From an uncultured Eubacteriales bacterium (lineage in GTDB: Bacteria > Bacillota > Clostridia > Oscillospirales > CAG-272): a DNA stretch of 7,326 nucleotides. The translations under genes and the position numbers were made by a program. Where the stretch lies: positions 1-7,326 of the forward strand of contig URHI01000097.1 in the NCBI GenBank assembly GCA_900547565.1, given 5' to 3'. Positions within the stretch are counted from its first letter, which is position 1. Each line of letters begins with the position of its first letter. Below are positions 1 to 6,711 of the stretch, in pieces. The notes under the pieces were generated by a model. It did no database searches. It saw nothing but the letters and a program-made list of their open reading frames with translations, and was not told where the DNA came from.

Positions 1-417
1 CTTGCGGGAAGCGGCAAAGCCCAGACGATAAACCACATTATCCAGTCTGCGCTCCTGATGCTTTTCGAGCCGACGGTCAGCAGCATTGAGTGGCAGGATT
101 ATGTTCTCATATGCAGTGAGATATGGAATAAGCTTATGAGACTGAAATATAAAACCCACATTTTTGTCCCGGAAGGCTGTTAACTGGTTTGGCTTCATGC
201 GTGTCAGATCATGCCCGCCCAACATTACGGTTCCGGAGTTCGGTGATTCCAGCCCTGCGCAAATATTGATGAGCGTGCTTTTTCCTGAGCCGGACGCTCC
301 GATTATTGCTACAAATTCGCCTTCCTCAACACTGAGATTCGCGCGGTCAACAGCTGTTATGACATTTTCTGCAACAGTGTATTGCTTTATTATGTCTATG
401 GCATCAAGTATTGACAT
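1..417 (-). CDS. ABC transporter ATP-binding protein, LolD/MacB-type (partial, C-terminal half outside window)
   Basis: This is the N-terminal 139 residues of an ABC ATPase that would power the permease encoded just upstream. A Walker A motif, GASGSGKST, is visible at residues 40-48. A Q-loop follows (FIFQ, Gln92) in the context SHKLIPYLTAYENIILPL (residues 93-110), which is the pattern of the LolD/MacB/FtsE subfamily that pairs with FtsX-like permeases. The ABC signature, Walker B and H-loop would lie beyond the left edge, so activity cannot be judged. The ATG at 417 is preceded on the minus strand by GAGAGGG (424-430) at 6 nt. It overlaps the permease stop codon by 14 bp, so the two are almost certainly translationally coupled in one operon. 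Truncation is due to the window edge, not mutation. The substrate is not deducible. Confidence 0.94.
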   Translation of the reverse strand, partial: MSILDAIDIIKQYTVAENVITAVDRANLSVEEGEFVAIIGASGSGKSTLINICAGLESPNSGTVMLGGHDLTRMKPNQLTAFRDKNVGFIFQSHKLIPYLTAYENIILPLNAADRRLEKHQERRLDNVVYRLGFAASRK

Positions 418-3400
418 TATTATCCCTCTCTGACTTAAACGATATATAGCCCAACCATACGGTAAACATGGCGCTGATTCCTCCGATAAGGCAGGACAGC
501 CCAAGCGCACCGAATGAAAAGTGTTTTATGCTGAAGCTGAGTGGAAGTTCAAAATATTGTGTCACAAATCCGAATATCAGCGTTCCGATGGGACACATTA
601 TTATTATTCCAAGCATTGCTGAAAGAGCGGCGAGTGCCGATTCAATTAAAAATATCAGACGAATTTCACGTTGTGATTTTCCGATCTTGGACAGTACAAC
701 ATAGTCCTTGCGTCGTCTTGCCATCATCATCGTCTGTGGGTAGTACCACAGCGGGAATATGAGAAGTGGCGTGAGCATGGAGATCAGCTTTAGCCACACG
801 CTGTAGTCGGCGGAGCGACGGAGCGTGATATCGATGTATTGGTTGGTCGAAGAGAGTTTTATCGCGGCACGTTCCGGGTCACGTGATATCCAGTAGGTCA
901 GTTGATTCTTAAGTGTGGAATATTGCGAAAGTGTCATTGCCGGTGAAATTGAGACCGTTATTTTTGTGTACGGTGATGTTTTTCCGGTAATGCTTGCGTA
1001 GTCATCACTGCTTACCAGTATTACCGGCCTTGAAACATCTCCGGATGTCACGGTATCTGTTACGTAGAGCGTTATATATGTGTAATCCAGCACTTCAAGC
1101 TGCTTTTGTAACCGCAGAATAGCGTCAAAATAAATTTGTTCTGTGTTGAAGTCCTGTGAGACGGCGAGTCTGATCCTGTTACCGCGCGTGAAGTTGAGAG
1201 CTGACACTGACGGGTAGATTATCACAGCCGTTCCTTCAGTGATACTGGCGGCGTCAACGCCGTATTTTTCGGTGTCGATGTACACCAGATCAAAATCATT
1301 CAGCGCAAAATATGCTGGCATTTGTTGCGTATTTGACGGATCTGTGATATTATCGCTTTCCAGTACGACAAACGTCCCCGCATCTACTGCACAGACTGAT
1401 GACGGATAGTTGATTGTAAATGACTCGCATTTTAATTCCGAATAAGTTACCGAAAATGGTTTGGAATAGTTTCGCGAGTTATAACACGCGACCGTATCTA
1501 TAATAGTATAATCGCAGCTGGCAATATCCGGCATGCCGAGCAGCAGATAGTTGGCAATTAATACCGGCACACTGGCATATCTGTGCAGACAGATAGCTAC
1601 GTGCGGTGAGACGGTTATTACAGTAGTATCTCCGCTGTACCGTGCTCCGATGACGTACAGTTCACTGAATTTAATTGTATTATTGACTTTTTTATGTGTT
1701 TCCCTTATGGGATTATGGTCTTCGTCAAAACTGTCGTACTCTCCGTCCGCCTCGGCAATGACGGTAGCCTCTCCGCCTGGAACAGACAGGCCTATGTTTG
1801 CTAATTCGCGGTCGTCAAGCGTGATGCAGGTACCCTCAACCGGCAATTTGTCCAGCCGACGATTGATTATTATGTCAAAACTGCCGTCGGTATACGCTGA
1901 TGTGGACAGTGTGAAATCGGGGTTATCTATGTGTACGTTGTCTGCACCGGACGTAAGTGAGGTTACTCGGGTGTAATCCTCATGATTGAGAATAAAATAC
2001 GGGCGGTCAATTTTCAGATAATCGCTAACTCCTATATCCTCGCCTACTGATTTGGAAGCAATGCGAAGGCGCAGACGGATAAAATCGTAATCATTTTGGG
2101 TAAGCACTTCAAGCGCCTTATCGGTGTCGGGCGAGACGGTTATCTGTCCGTTGTTTTCCGACACGGCAAACTTGATATATAGCTCATCAGTCTCGATCTG
2201 GCCGGTCATCTGATTTGTGCTTTCATCTATTTCATATTTTATACTGTCTATAAACTCGTCAAAATTCAAGGTGTTGTAGTCGTTCGGGTAAATAATGGAC
2301 ACCTCTCCTACGGATGGTGTTGCCGTATAGCCGGTACTGAGATGAAATGACGGATCCGATGCATCAACTATATATATATCACCGACCGCGTAGGTCGTCC
2401 CGAGCAGTACGGTAGATGCTGCCGGAGTGATATGCTCCGACAGTGTCAACAGATGAGTACCAAGTGCAGATGCAAGGCTGTCTCCGGGGGCTGAAACGGC
2501 TTTCACACCGTCCAGCTGCTCAAGGTCTGAGAGATAATCTTGTTCAAGCATGTCCGAATCAAATCCGCCTGACATGCTCAGCGTAAACTCATCTATATCG
2601 TTGTTTATCGCTACGGACTCGCTTATGGAGGCGGTCATACAGCATATCCATATTACACACGGCACTGCTGCCGCCAGCGCTACCCATGCGTAATATCTGC
2701 GCAGCCTGGAAAATGCGGTCAGCGCATAGCGTGACGGTGTAAACCCGCGAGCAAGCATTCCGGAGCCACGAGGCGATATAACATTACCGGCGGAATCCTC
2801 GGATGCCAGCATTGATGAACAGGTTTTTGAGGATATTGCACGCGCTTCAATGATTATGCAGACCTTGACAGTTATAAATGATACAGCGATAGCAAGCAAT
2901 GCAACCGCCGGAATGTTTTCCGGCGCGTTTCCGGTAAAGACACGGCATATGAAATAAGCCGCAGGAAGTCCGAGTACCGTACCTCCTGCCAGTGTGAGAA
3001 ACATTTCGACGCCGAGCATTTTTCTCAGCTTACGCCGTGCCGCGCCGAAGGTCATGTACATTCCCCAGATGTAGCGATTTCGCTCAGCCGAGGCGGTTGC
3101 AATCCTGTAGTATACCGTGACGGCGCAAAGCCACCATATTACCAGTGCTCCTGTGAAAATTCCGGCGCTGTTCATAAGGACCTTTACCTGCTCGGCAAGC
3201 TCTTGCCGTGCATTTTCGTTCAGACCCGCTATGTAGGAGGAACATGCCTCGAGCAGCTCGCTTTGATTTTGTGTATTGTTCACACCTGCGAAGCATATAA
3301 CACACAGCAATGTCTGAAGCACGAAAACGGCCAGTAGCATGCTTACAAAGAAGCTCTTTGATGAAAACAGACTGCGCAACGCAGGCCGCAGACTCATGTT

Positions 3401-3439
3401 TATATAGTCCTGTATTCGCTCAATTACATCCCAAAACAT
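404..3439 (-). CDS. FtsX-like ABC transporter permease with very large extracytoplasmic domain
   Basis: This is a ~1,011-residue integral membrane protein (numbering from the ATG at 3439). Hydrophobic segments lie near 31-53, 92-112, 145-168, 176-197, 250-271, 881-901, 927-950 and 974-997. That is two FtsX-type four-helix units, each with one external loop between its first and second helices. The first loop is only ~40 residues; the second is ~600 (about 272-880). The cytoplasmic stretch RNRYIWGMYMTFGAARRKL (after the second helix) and RRKDYVVLSKIGKSQREIR (after the sixth) fit the conserved FtsX region that contacts the ATPase. Two stretches of the outer domain resemble each other (about 350-512 and 709-838). 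The stop overlaps the ATPase start by 14 bp. The transporter probably performs mechanotransmission or substrate/lipid/peptide export like MacB or Bce-type systems; the substrate is unknown. A TTG at 3445 would add two residues but sits only 4 nt from AGGAGG. Confidence 0.93.
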   Translation of the reverse strand: MFWDVIERIQDYINMSLRPALRSLFSSKSFFVSMLLAVFVLQTLLCVICFAGVNNTQNQSELLEACSSYIAGLNENARQELAEQVKVLMNSAGIFTGALVIWWLCAVTVYYRIATASAERNRYIWGMYMTFGAARRKLRKMLGVEMFLTLAGGTVLGLPAAYFICRVFTGNAPENIPAVALLAIAVSFITVKVCIIIEARAISSKTCSSMLASEDSAGNVISPRGSGMLARGFTPSRYALTAFSRLRRYYAWVALAAAVPCVIWICCMTASISESVAINNDIDEFTLSMSGGFDSDMLEQDYLSDLEQLDGVKAVSAPGDSLASALGTHLLTLSEHITPAASTVLLGTTYAVGDIYIVDASDPSFHLSTGYTATPSVGEVSIIYPNDYNTLNFDEFIDSIKYEIDESTNQMTGQIETDELYIKFAVSENNGQITVSPDTDKALEVLTQNDYDFIRLRLRIASKSVGEDIGVSDYLKIDRPYFILNHEDYTRVTSLTSGADNVHIDNPDFTLSTSAYTDGSFDIIINRRLDKLPVEGTCITLDDRELANIGLSVPGGEATVIAEADGEYDSFDEDHNPIRETHKKVNNTIKFSELYVIGARYSGDTTVITVSPHVAICLHRYASVPVLIANYLLLGMPDIASCDYTIIDTVACYNSRNYSKPFSVTYSELKCESFTINYPSSVCAVDAGTFVVLESDNITDPSNTQQMPAYFALNDFDLVYIDTEKYGVDAASITEGTAVIIYPSVSALNFTRGNRIRLAVSQDFNTEQIYFDAILRLQKQLEVLDYTYITLYVTDTVTSGDVSRPVILVSSDDYASITGKTSPYTKITVSISPAMTLSQYSTLKNQLTYWISRDPERAAIKLSSTNQYIDITLRRSADYSVWLKLISMLTPLLIFPLWYYPQTMMMARRRKDYVVLSKIGKSQREIRLIFLIESALAALSAMLGIIIMCPIGTLIFGFVTQYFELPLSFSIKHFSFGALGLSCLIGGISAMFTVWLGYISFKSERDNNVNT

Positions 3440-3445
3440 GGACAA

Positions 3446-3455
3446 GTCACCTCCT
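3446..3455 (-). promoter_or_regulatory. Strong Shine-Dalgarno of the permease gene
   Basis: The minus strand reads AGGAGGTGAC, a near-full match to the 16S anti-SD. The AGGAGG core ends 10 nt before the ATG at 3439 and 4 nt before an in-frame TTG at 3445. ATG and the more usual spacing favour 3439 as the start. Confidence 0.75.
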
Positions 3456-3510
3456 ATCTATCTATAATATATAACCGGAAAAAGGTTCAAAAAAATACCT
3501 TGCTGATTAA

Positions 3511-3538
3511 ATTTTATCATATTTTTTTTAAAAGTCAA
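3511..3538 (-). promoter_or_regulatory. Candidate sigma-A promoter of the permease-ATPase operon
   Basis: Read on the minus strand: TTGACT (3533-3538), a 16-bp spacer, then TAAAAT (3511-3516), with TG one base upstream of the -10 (extended -10). Predicted start is near 3504, giving a leader of about 65 nt. A second, weaker possibility lies in that leader (TTGAAC at 3485-3490 with TATTAT 15 bp on). The region is very AT-rich, so chance matches are possible. Confidence 0.55.
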
Positions 3539-3552
3539 TACATTTACTTTTG

Positions 3553-3581
3553 TTGACCGTGGGCTTGTTATGTGTTATCAT
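3553..3581 (+). promoter_or_regulatory. Candidate promoter of the sigma/anti-sigma operon
   Basis: TTGACC (3553-3558), a 17-bp spacer, then TATCAT (3576-3581) preceded by TG one base upstream, so five of six matches in each box plus an extended -10. Predicted start is near 3588. It faces away from the permease promoter, with the two -35 boxes only 14 bp apart. It looks sigma-A-like rather than like a classic ECF promoter (no AAC -35 box or CGT-type -10 is seen). Confidence 0.6.
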
Positions 3582-3584
3582 AAT

Positions 3585-3601
3585 GTCATAAAAATTTTGA
3601 C
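3585..3601. promoter_or_regulatory. Imperfect palindrome at the predicted start point of the sigma operon
   Basis: GTCATAAAAATTTTGAC has 17 bases, with six of eight base pairs symmetrical about the centre, the outermost four (GTCA/TGAC) perfect. It lies right after the -10 box and over the predicted transcription start, where an operator would block initiation. It is short and AT-rich, so this is only a candidate. Confidence 0.3.
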
Positions 3602-3641
3602 TTATTTTGTCCCAAAACGGGCATCTTGAGGATTATAGTAT

Positions 3642-4217
3642 ATGAAGGCGCCGGTGCGGCGTCAATTCAGACAGGCAGGTGATTATATGTTACCCGGAAA
3701 CAACCCCGCGCGTCAGTGTGATGAAGCGCTATGTCGTGTGCGGGATGGTGATATGACCGGTCTTGAGACAATTTACAACATGCTCGGACGCAGAATATAC
3801 ATGTTGGCATTGTCTGTCCTCAAGGATACCGAAAGCGCAAAGGATGTAATGCAGGAAACATTTGTAAGGCTGGTGAACGGCGCTCATGCTTATCGTGACG
3901 GTAGCAATGCACAGGCGTACATATTGGCGGTTACCAGAAATCTTGCAATAAAACTGCAAAGCTCCAGATCTCGGGAACTATCCTACGAGAATATTGATGA
4001 GGACGCAAGGGGAACGGTCGGGATAGACAGCAATAAACCGCTGTCGGCACTCGACGCACTAAGCCTGCTTGATGCTGATGATCGCCAGCTGGTGGTATTG
4101 CGGTTGGACGGAAACATGAAATTCCGTGAAATTGCTCCGATACTCGGGATCAGTCCCGACGCCTGCCGCAAGCGTTATCAGCGCGCACTTTCAAAGCTGA
4201 AAACATACTATTCGTAA
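3642..4217 (+). CDS. ECF-family RNA polymerase sigma factor
   Basis: This 191-residue (or 176-residue) protein directs RNA polymerase to alternative promoters. Region 2 spans about residues 27-108 and includes DVMQETFVRLV (68-78, the core-polymerase contact of region 2.2) and AYILAVTRNLAI (92-103, region 2.4, -10 recognition). A ~30-residue linker follows, then region 4 (about 137-189) with a helix-turn-helix KFREIAPILGISPDACRKR (160-178). There is no region 1 or 3 and no C-terminal extension, as in ordinary ECF sigmas. The start is uncertain. The ATG at 3642 has GAGG (3628-3631) 10 nt upstream. The in-frame ATG at 3687 has a better anti-SD match, AGGTGAT (3677-3683), and removes a basic N-terminus not typical of the family. 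The longer form is listed. It lies 14 bp upstream of its likely membrane partner and divergent from the ABC operon. Confidence 0.92.
   Translation: MKAPVRRQFRQAGDYMLPGNNPARQCDEALCRVRDGDMTGLETIYNMLGRRIYMLALSVLKDTESAKDVMQETFVRLVNGAHAYRDGSNAQAYILAVTRNLAIKLQSSRSRELSYENIDEDARGTVGIDSNKPLSALDALSLLDADDRQLVVLRLDGNMKFREIAPILGISPDACRKRYQRALSKLKTYYS
3677..3683 (+). promoter_or_regulatory. Alternative ribosome binding site inside the sigma reading frame
   Basis: AGGTGAT gives a seven-base match to the anti-SD, with AGG 7 nt before the in-frame ATG at 3687. It competes with the weaker GAGG at 3628-3631 that serves the ATG at 3642, and may define the real N-terminus (176-residue sigma factor). Confidence 0.45.
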
Positions 4218-4231
4218 CGGAGGAACAAGTT

Positions 4232-5623
4232 ATGAAAACAGAGCGAAAACTGAAGCGGGAGCTGTCTTGCTACTGTACCCCGGAAATACAGAATGTACTG
4301 CCCGGTTATCAGTCACATGCTTTAATGCATAAAAAGCCAAGACGGACCGCGATAATTCCTGTTTGCATTGTAATGGCCTGCCTTATGATCGTCAGCGTTG
4401 CCGGACTTGCGCCGGTGATTGCGCAGTGGCTCAATTCAAACGTGCTGAGCGAAAACAACCGTCACCTGACCGATGTCCCCGAAGGGTATACCGCTATTTA
4501 CACGCTGGACGACCTGCGTGCCATCGATACCTCAGATAACAATCGTTTTATACTGATGAACGATCTGGACGGCGGCGGCGCAGACTGGGTGCCTGTAACG
4601 CCGAAATATGATCAGTCGGAAATCAATCTTCTGATGCTGAACGGCAACGGTTATGTAATAAGGAACCTGAATATTCTCAGTTCCGAGGTAAATAATCGTA
4701 TTGTTGCGGGCATATTCGGCGAATCGCAGAAACGTGGCAAGGTCGGAGTCGTTATGAACCTCGGTGTTGAAAACTGTCGGGTCAATATTACGATTACAAA
4801 TCATCAGGACTTAAGAGTATGTGCAGGTGTGATCGTTAGCGAGGCTCAGTTTATCGGCGGTTGCTATGCTGAGAACTGTGAGATAAATGTGCAGCTGGAC
4901 TATCCTCAAAGCAACAGCCTGTACTCCCGCATCGGAGGTCTTGGAGGTCGTGTGAGTTATATTGATTCCTGTATTGCCGACGTAGATATAAATGTTTCAG
5001 GCAATATTTCAAGCGATGACCCGATAGAGAATATTTTGACTATGGGCGGAGTAGCCGGCATGGCCAATTCGGTTGTTACTAGCTTGAATTACAGCACGAT
5101 CACAGTGAACGGTGAGCATATCGCGAATCAGAGAATATGCGCCGGCGGCAACCTGCCGGCAGTCATACCGGAAGCGGAATTTCACAATATGCTGGAGATA
5201 ATCAGCCGTAAGTACACAGACAGCGCATTCCCCACCAAAAAGTTTAAGGCATACTTTTTACCGATGGATCCCGAAATGAAAACCAATGAAGTTGCTGCGG
5301 AGTATATGCGGAATTACATCGATATGATAAAAGAATTTGATGTGATCGGACACAATCCCCCAGACTATGACGCGGTGTATCTGTTTGATCCTTGGGCGAG
5401 CCTTGATGAGGTCGATCATTTGATGTCGCTGTTCGAAGATGCAATAGGCGGTAGCGAAGCAGCACTTGAGTATTACATCGAGCACCACATAAAATGCGGC
5501 ATTATGTATTGCTACAGTCCGGACAGAGATGAAAAGCTCACGGAGGAGTCGCTGTATGGCTTCAATTTTGAGACGATCTGGACAATAAAAAACGGTAAGG
5601 CTGTTTTGCGTGTGTTTCAATAA
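4232..5623 (+). CDS. Single-pass membrane protein with GLUG/beta-helix-like outer domain; probable anti-sigma/sensor partner
   Basis: This 463-residue protein has a basic cytoplasmic tail of ~38 residues, one transmembrane helix (about 39-66) and an outer part of ~395 residues. Residues 86-148 (YTAIYTLDDLRAI, FILMNDLDGGG, GNGYVIRNLNI) match the opening seen in surface proteins carrying GLUG motifs. Four rung-like repeats follow, starting near 160, 198, 234 and 271, about 36-38 residues apart. The last, GGVAGMANSVVTSLNYSTI, is a good GLUG-type repeat. Residues ~305-463 form a separate, mostly acidic domain not recognised. GGAGG (4219-4223) lies 8 nt before the ATG and 14 bp separates it from the sigma gene, so they are co-transcribed. 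The anti-sigma role is inferred from position and topology. No HxxxCxxC zinc anti-sigma motif is present, and the tail is shorter than classical anti-sigma domains. It could instead be a sigma-dependent surface protein. Confidence 0.8.
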   Translation: MKTERKLKRELSCYCTPEIQNVLPGYQSHALMHKKPRRTAIIPVCIVMACLMIVSVAGLAPVIAQWLNSNVLSENNRHLTDVPEGYTAIYTLDDLRAIDTSDNNRFILMNDLDGGGADWVPVTPKYDQSEINLLMLNGNGYVIRNLNILSSEVNNRIVAGIFGESQKRGKVGVVMNLGVENCRVNITITNHQDLRVCAGVIVSEAQFIGGCYAENCEINVQLDYPQSNSLYSRIGGLGGRVSYIDSCIADVDINVSGNISSDDPIENILTMGGVAGMANSVVTSLNYSTITVNGEHIANQRICAGGNLPAVIPEAEFHNMLEIISRKYTDSAFPTKKFKAYFLPMDPEMKTNEVAAEYMRNYIDMIKEFDVIGHNPPDYDAVYLFDPWASLDEVDHLMSLFEDAIGGSEAALEYYIEHHIKCGIMYCYSPDRDEKLTEESLYGFNFETIWTIKNGKAVLRVFQ

Positions 5624-5625
5624 CG

Positions 5626-5661
5626 AAATAATTCCCCGGGGTAACCCCCGGGGAATTATTT
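5626..5661. terminator. Rho-independent terminator after the sigma/anti-sigma operon
   Basis: The arms AAATAATTCCCCGGGG (5626-5641) and its exact reverse complement (5646-5661) form a perfect 16-bp stem with a TAAC loop, 2 nt after the stop codon. The A/T-rich base gives T-rich 3' ends on both strands (ATTATTTT on the plus strand), so it might work in either direction, though no gene reaches it from the right. Each arm's CCCCGGGG is itself self-complementary. Confidence 0.9.
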
Positions 5662-5674
5662 TGGTAAAAAATGG

Positions 5675-5703
5675 TTGACAAATCAGGCTGAATATTATAT
5701 AAT
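5675..5703 (+). promoter_or_regulatory. Exact consensus sigma-A promoter of the ROK regulator gene
   Basis: TTGACA (5675-5680), 17-bp spacer, TATAAT (5698-5703): all twelve consensus bases at the optimal spacing. Predicted start is near 5710, leaving a ~42-nt leader. Such a strong promoter before a regulator gene usually implies repression, here possibly through the inverted repeat at the start point. Confidence 0.9.
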
Positions 5704-5709
5704 AAAAAG

Positions 5710-5725
5710 GACAGCTTTGGCTGTC
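5710..5725. promoter_or_regulatory. Inverted repeat at +1 of the ROK regulator promoter (operator or 5' hairpin)
   Basis: GACAGC (5710-5715), TTTG loop, GCTGTC (5720-5725): a perfect 6-bp inverted repeat beginning at the predicted transcription start. As DNA it could be an operator for autorepression by the downstream regulator; as RNA it would be a 5'-terminal stem-loop that protects the message. The sequence cannot decide between them. Confidence 0.5.
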
Positions 5726-5751
5726 AATATTCGGGGAACCGGGAGGTAGTC

Positions 5752-6711
5752 ATGCCAATTTATCTGAATGAGTCGCTTCGCCAGGAAAATATGACGGCAG
5801 TATTCTGCGCTGTTGCGGATTCCGGATGTGAAACACGGGCGGAAATCGCGGCTGAAACGGGTCTGAGTATTGTAACTGTAGGTAAGGCTGCCGAGGCTTT
5901 TCTTGATGTTGGACTGTTTCAGCAGAAAATGAGTCAGAAAAAGGGAATAGGTCGCAAGGCCTCCCGCCTTCTGCTTGACACAACACGTGTCCTGGTAGTA
6001 CTCGACATCTCAGGCTCAGATATGGTCATGACAATGTTCAACATGTCATTTGAGCAGGTGGAAAGCACATGGTTTCACGAAATGCCGGACTTCAGCTTCC
6101 GTGACAATCTGCGCACATTTTTATACCGCGTGAAAGCCTATATGCTGTCGGTACCGCAGTATAAATACATGGCAATCGGGCTGGTAGTTCCCGGACGTTA
6201 TGACAAGGCGACCGACTCGGTGCTTGATGCACATGACGGATTTTGTGAAATGCGGCTGCGCGAGTTCATCAAGCAGGTGGTCGGTATGCCGATTAATATG
6301 ATAATTGACGGCATGACTGCATCAATGCGCTATTGTCTCGGCAAATGTCAGCCAAGTGATAATATACTTCTGGTAAGTGTATCGCAGGATGTAGGCGTGC
6401 GTCTTGCGGTTGGGGGAAAGCAGTTGCGTGGCTGCAGCAGTGTACGCATGGAGTTGAAGAATGATATACCTGGACAGGTCGCTGATATTGTGGCATGCGT
6501 GGCAGCAATAGTCAATCTTTCAAGCGTATTCGTTCAAACCGAGAGTTGCCCGGCGTGGATGGAGCCTGACGGCATGCGTGAGCTTGTAACTCAGCGCCTG
6601 ACACGCAACTGTGAACCGCCACAACTGACTGTCAGCAATAATCGTGGTTTTTCACAGCGAGGAGGGGCATTAGTGCTCAGACGGGTGTTCATTGAGCGGC
6701 TTATGCGCTGA
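5752..6711 (+). CDS. ROK-family (NagC/XylR-like) transcriptional regulator, shortened and lacking kinase motifs
   Basis: This 319-residue protein has an N-terminal winged helix-turn-helix (about 12-75; TRAEIAAETGLSIVTVGKAAEAF as the recognition region) followed by a degenerate ROK sugar-kinase-like fold. Recognisable ROK landmarks are AIGLVVPGRYD (141-151), the hinge-like NILLVSVSQDVGVRLAVGGK (204-223), LRG (225-227) and a terminal RGGALVL (303-309). The phosphate-binding DxGxT of ROK kinases is replaced by LDISGSD (84-90), and the usual NDA motif reads IDGMT (185-189). The zinc motif CxCGxxGC is absent: only ~75 residues separate LRG from the end, against roughly twice that in full-length ROK proteins (often 370-400 residues). 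It therefore probably acts as a DNA-binding repressor with altered or lost ligand sensing. The start is supported by GGGAGGT (5741-5747), 5 nt upstream. No sugar genes lie nearby. Confidence 0.85.
   Translation: MPIYLNESLRQENMTAVFCAVADSGCETRAEIAAETGLSIVTVGKAAEAFLDVGLFQQKMSQKKGIGRKASRLLLDTTRVLVVLDISGSDMVMTMFNMSFEQVESTWFHEMPDFSFRDNLRTFLYRVKAYMLSVPQYKYMAIGLVVPGRYDKATDSVLDAHDGFCEMRLREFIKQVVGMPINMIIDGMTASMRYCLGKCQPSDNILLVSVSQDVGVRLAVGGKQLRGCSSVRMELKNDIPGQVADIVACVAAIVNLSSVFVQTESCPAWMEPDGMRELVTQRLTRNCEPPQLTVSNNRGFSQRGGALVLRRVFIERLMR

Noticed and set aside
164..433. Plus-strand reading frame of 89 codons opposite the ATPase
   Set aside because: It lies wholly antisense to a well-supported ATPase with Walker A and Q-loop; the translation has no recognisable domain and no ribosome binding site.
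1551..1976. Plus-strand reading frame of 141 codons inside the permease gene
   Set aside because: It is antisense to the permease outer domain; the Ser/Thr/Leu-rich translation is a typical shadow with no promoter or ribosome binding site.
3456..3466. Short TATC tandem repeat in the permease leader as a phase-variable tract
   Set aside because: Only about two and a half units; too short to support slippage, and it lies upstream of the ribosome binding site in AT-rich sequence.
3473..3487. AACC/GGTT inverted repeat in the permease leader
   Set aside because: Four-base arms with a 7-nt loop in AT-rich sequence are expected by chance.
5258..5620. Minus-strand reading frame of 120 codons opposite the anti-sigma-like gene
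   Set aside because: It is antisense to an intact gene with its own ribosome binding site; no domain or start signal is visible.
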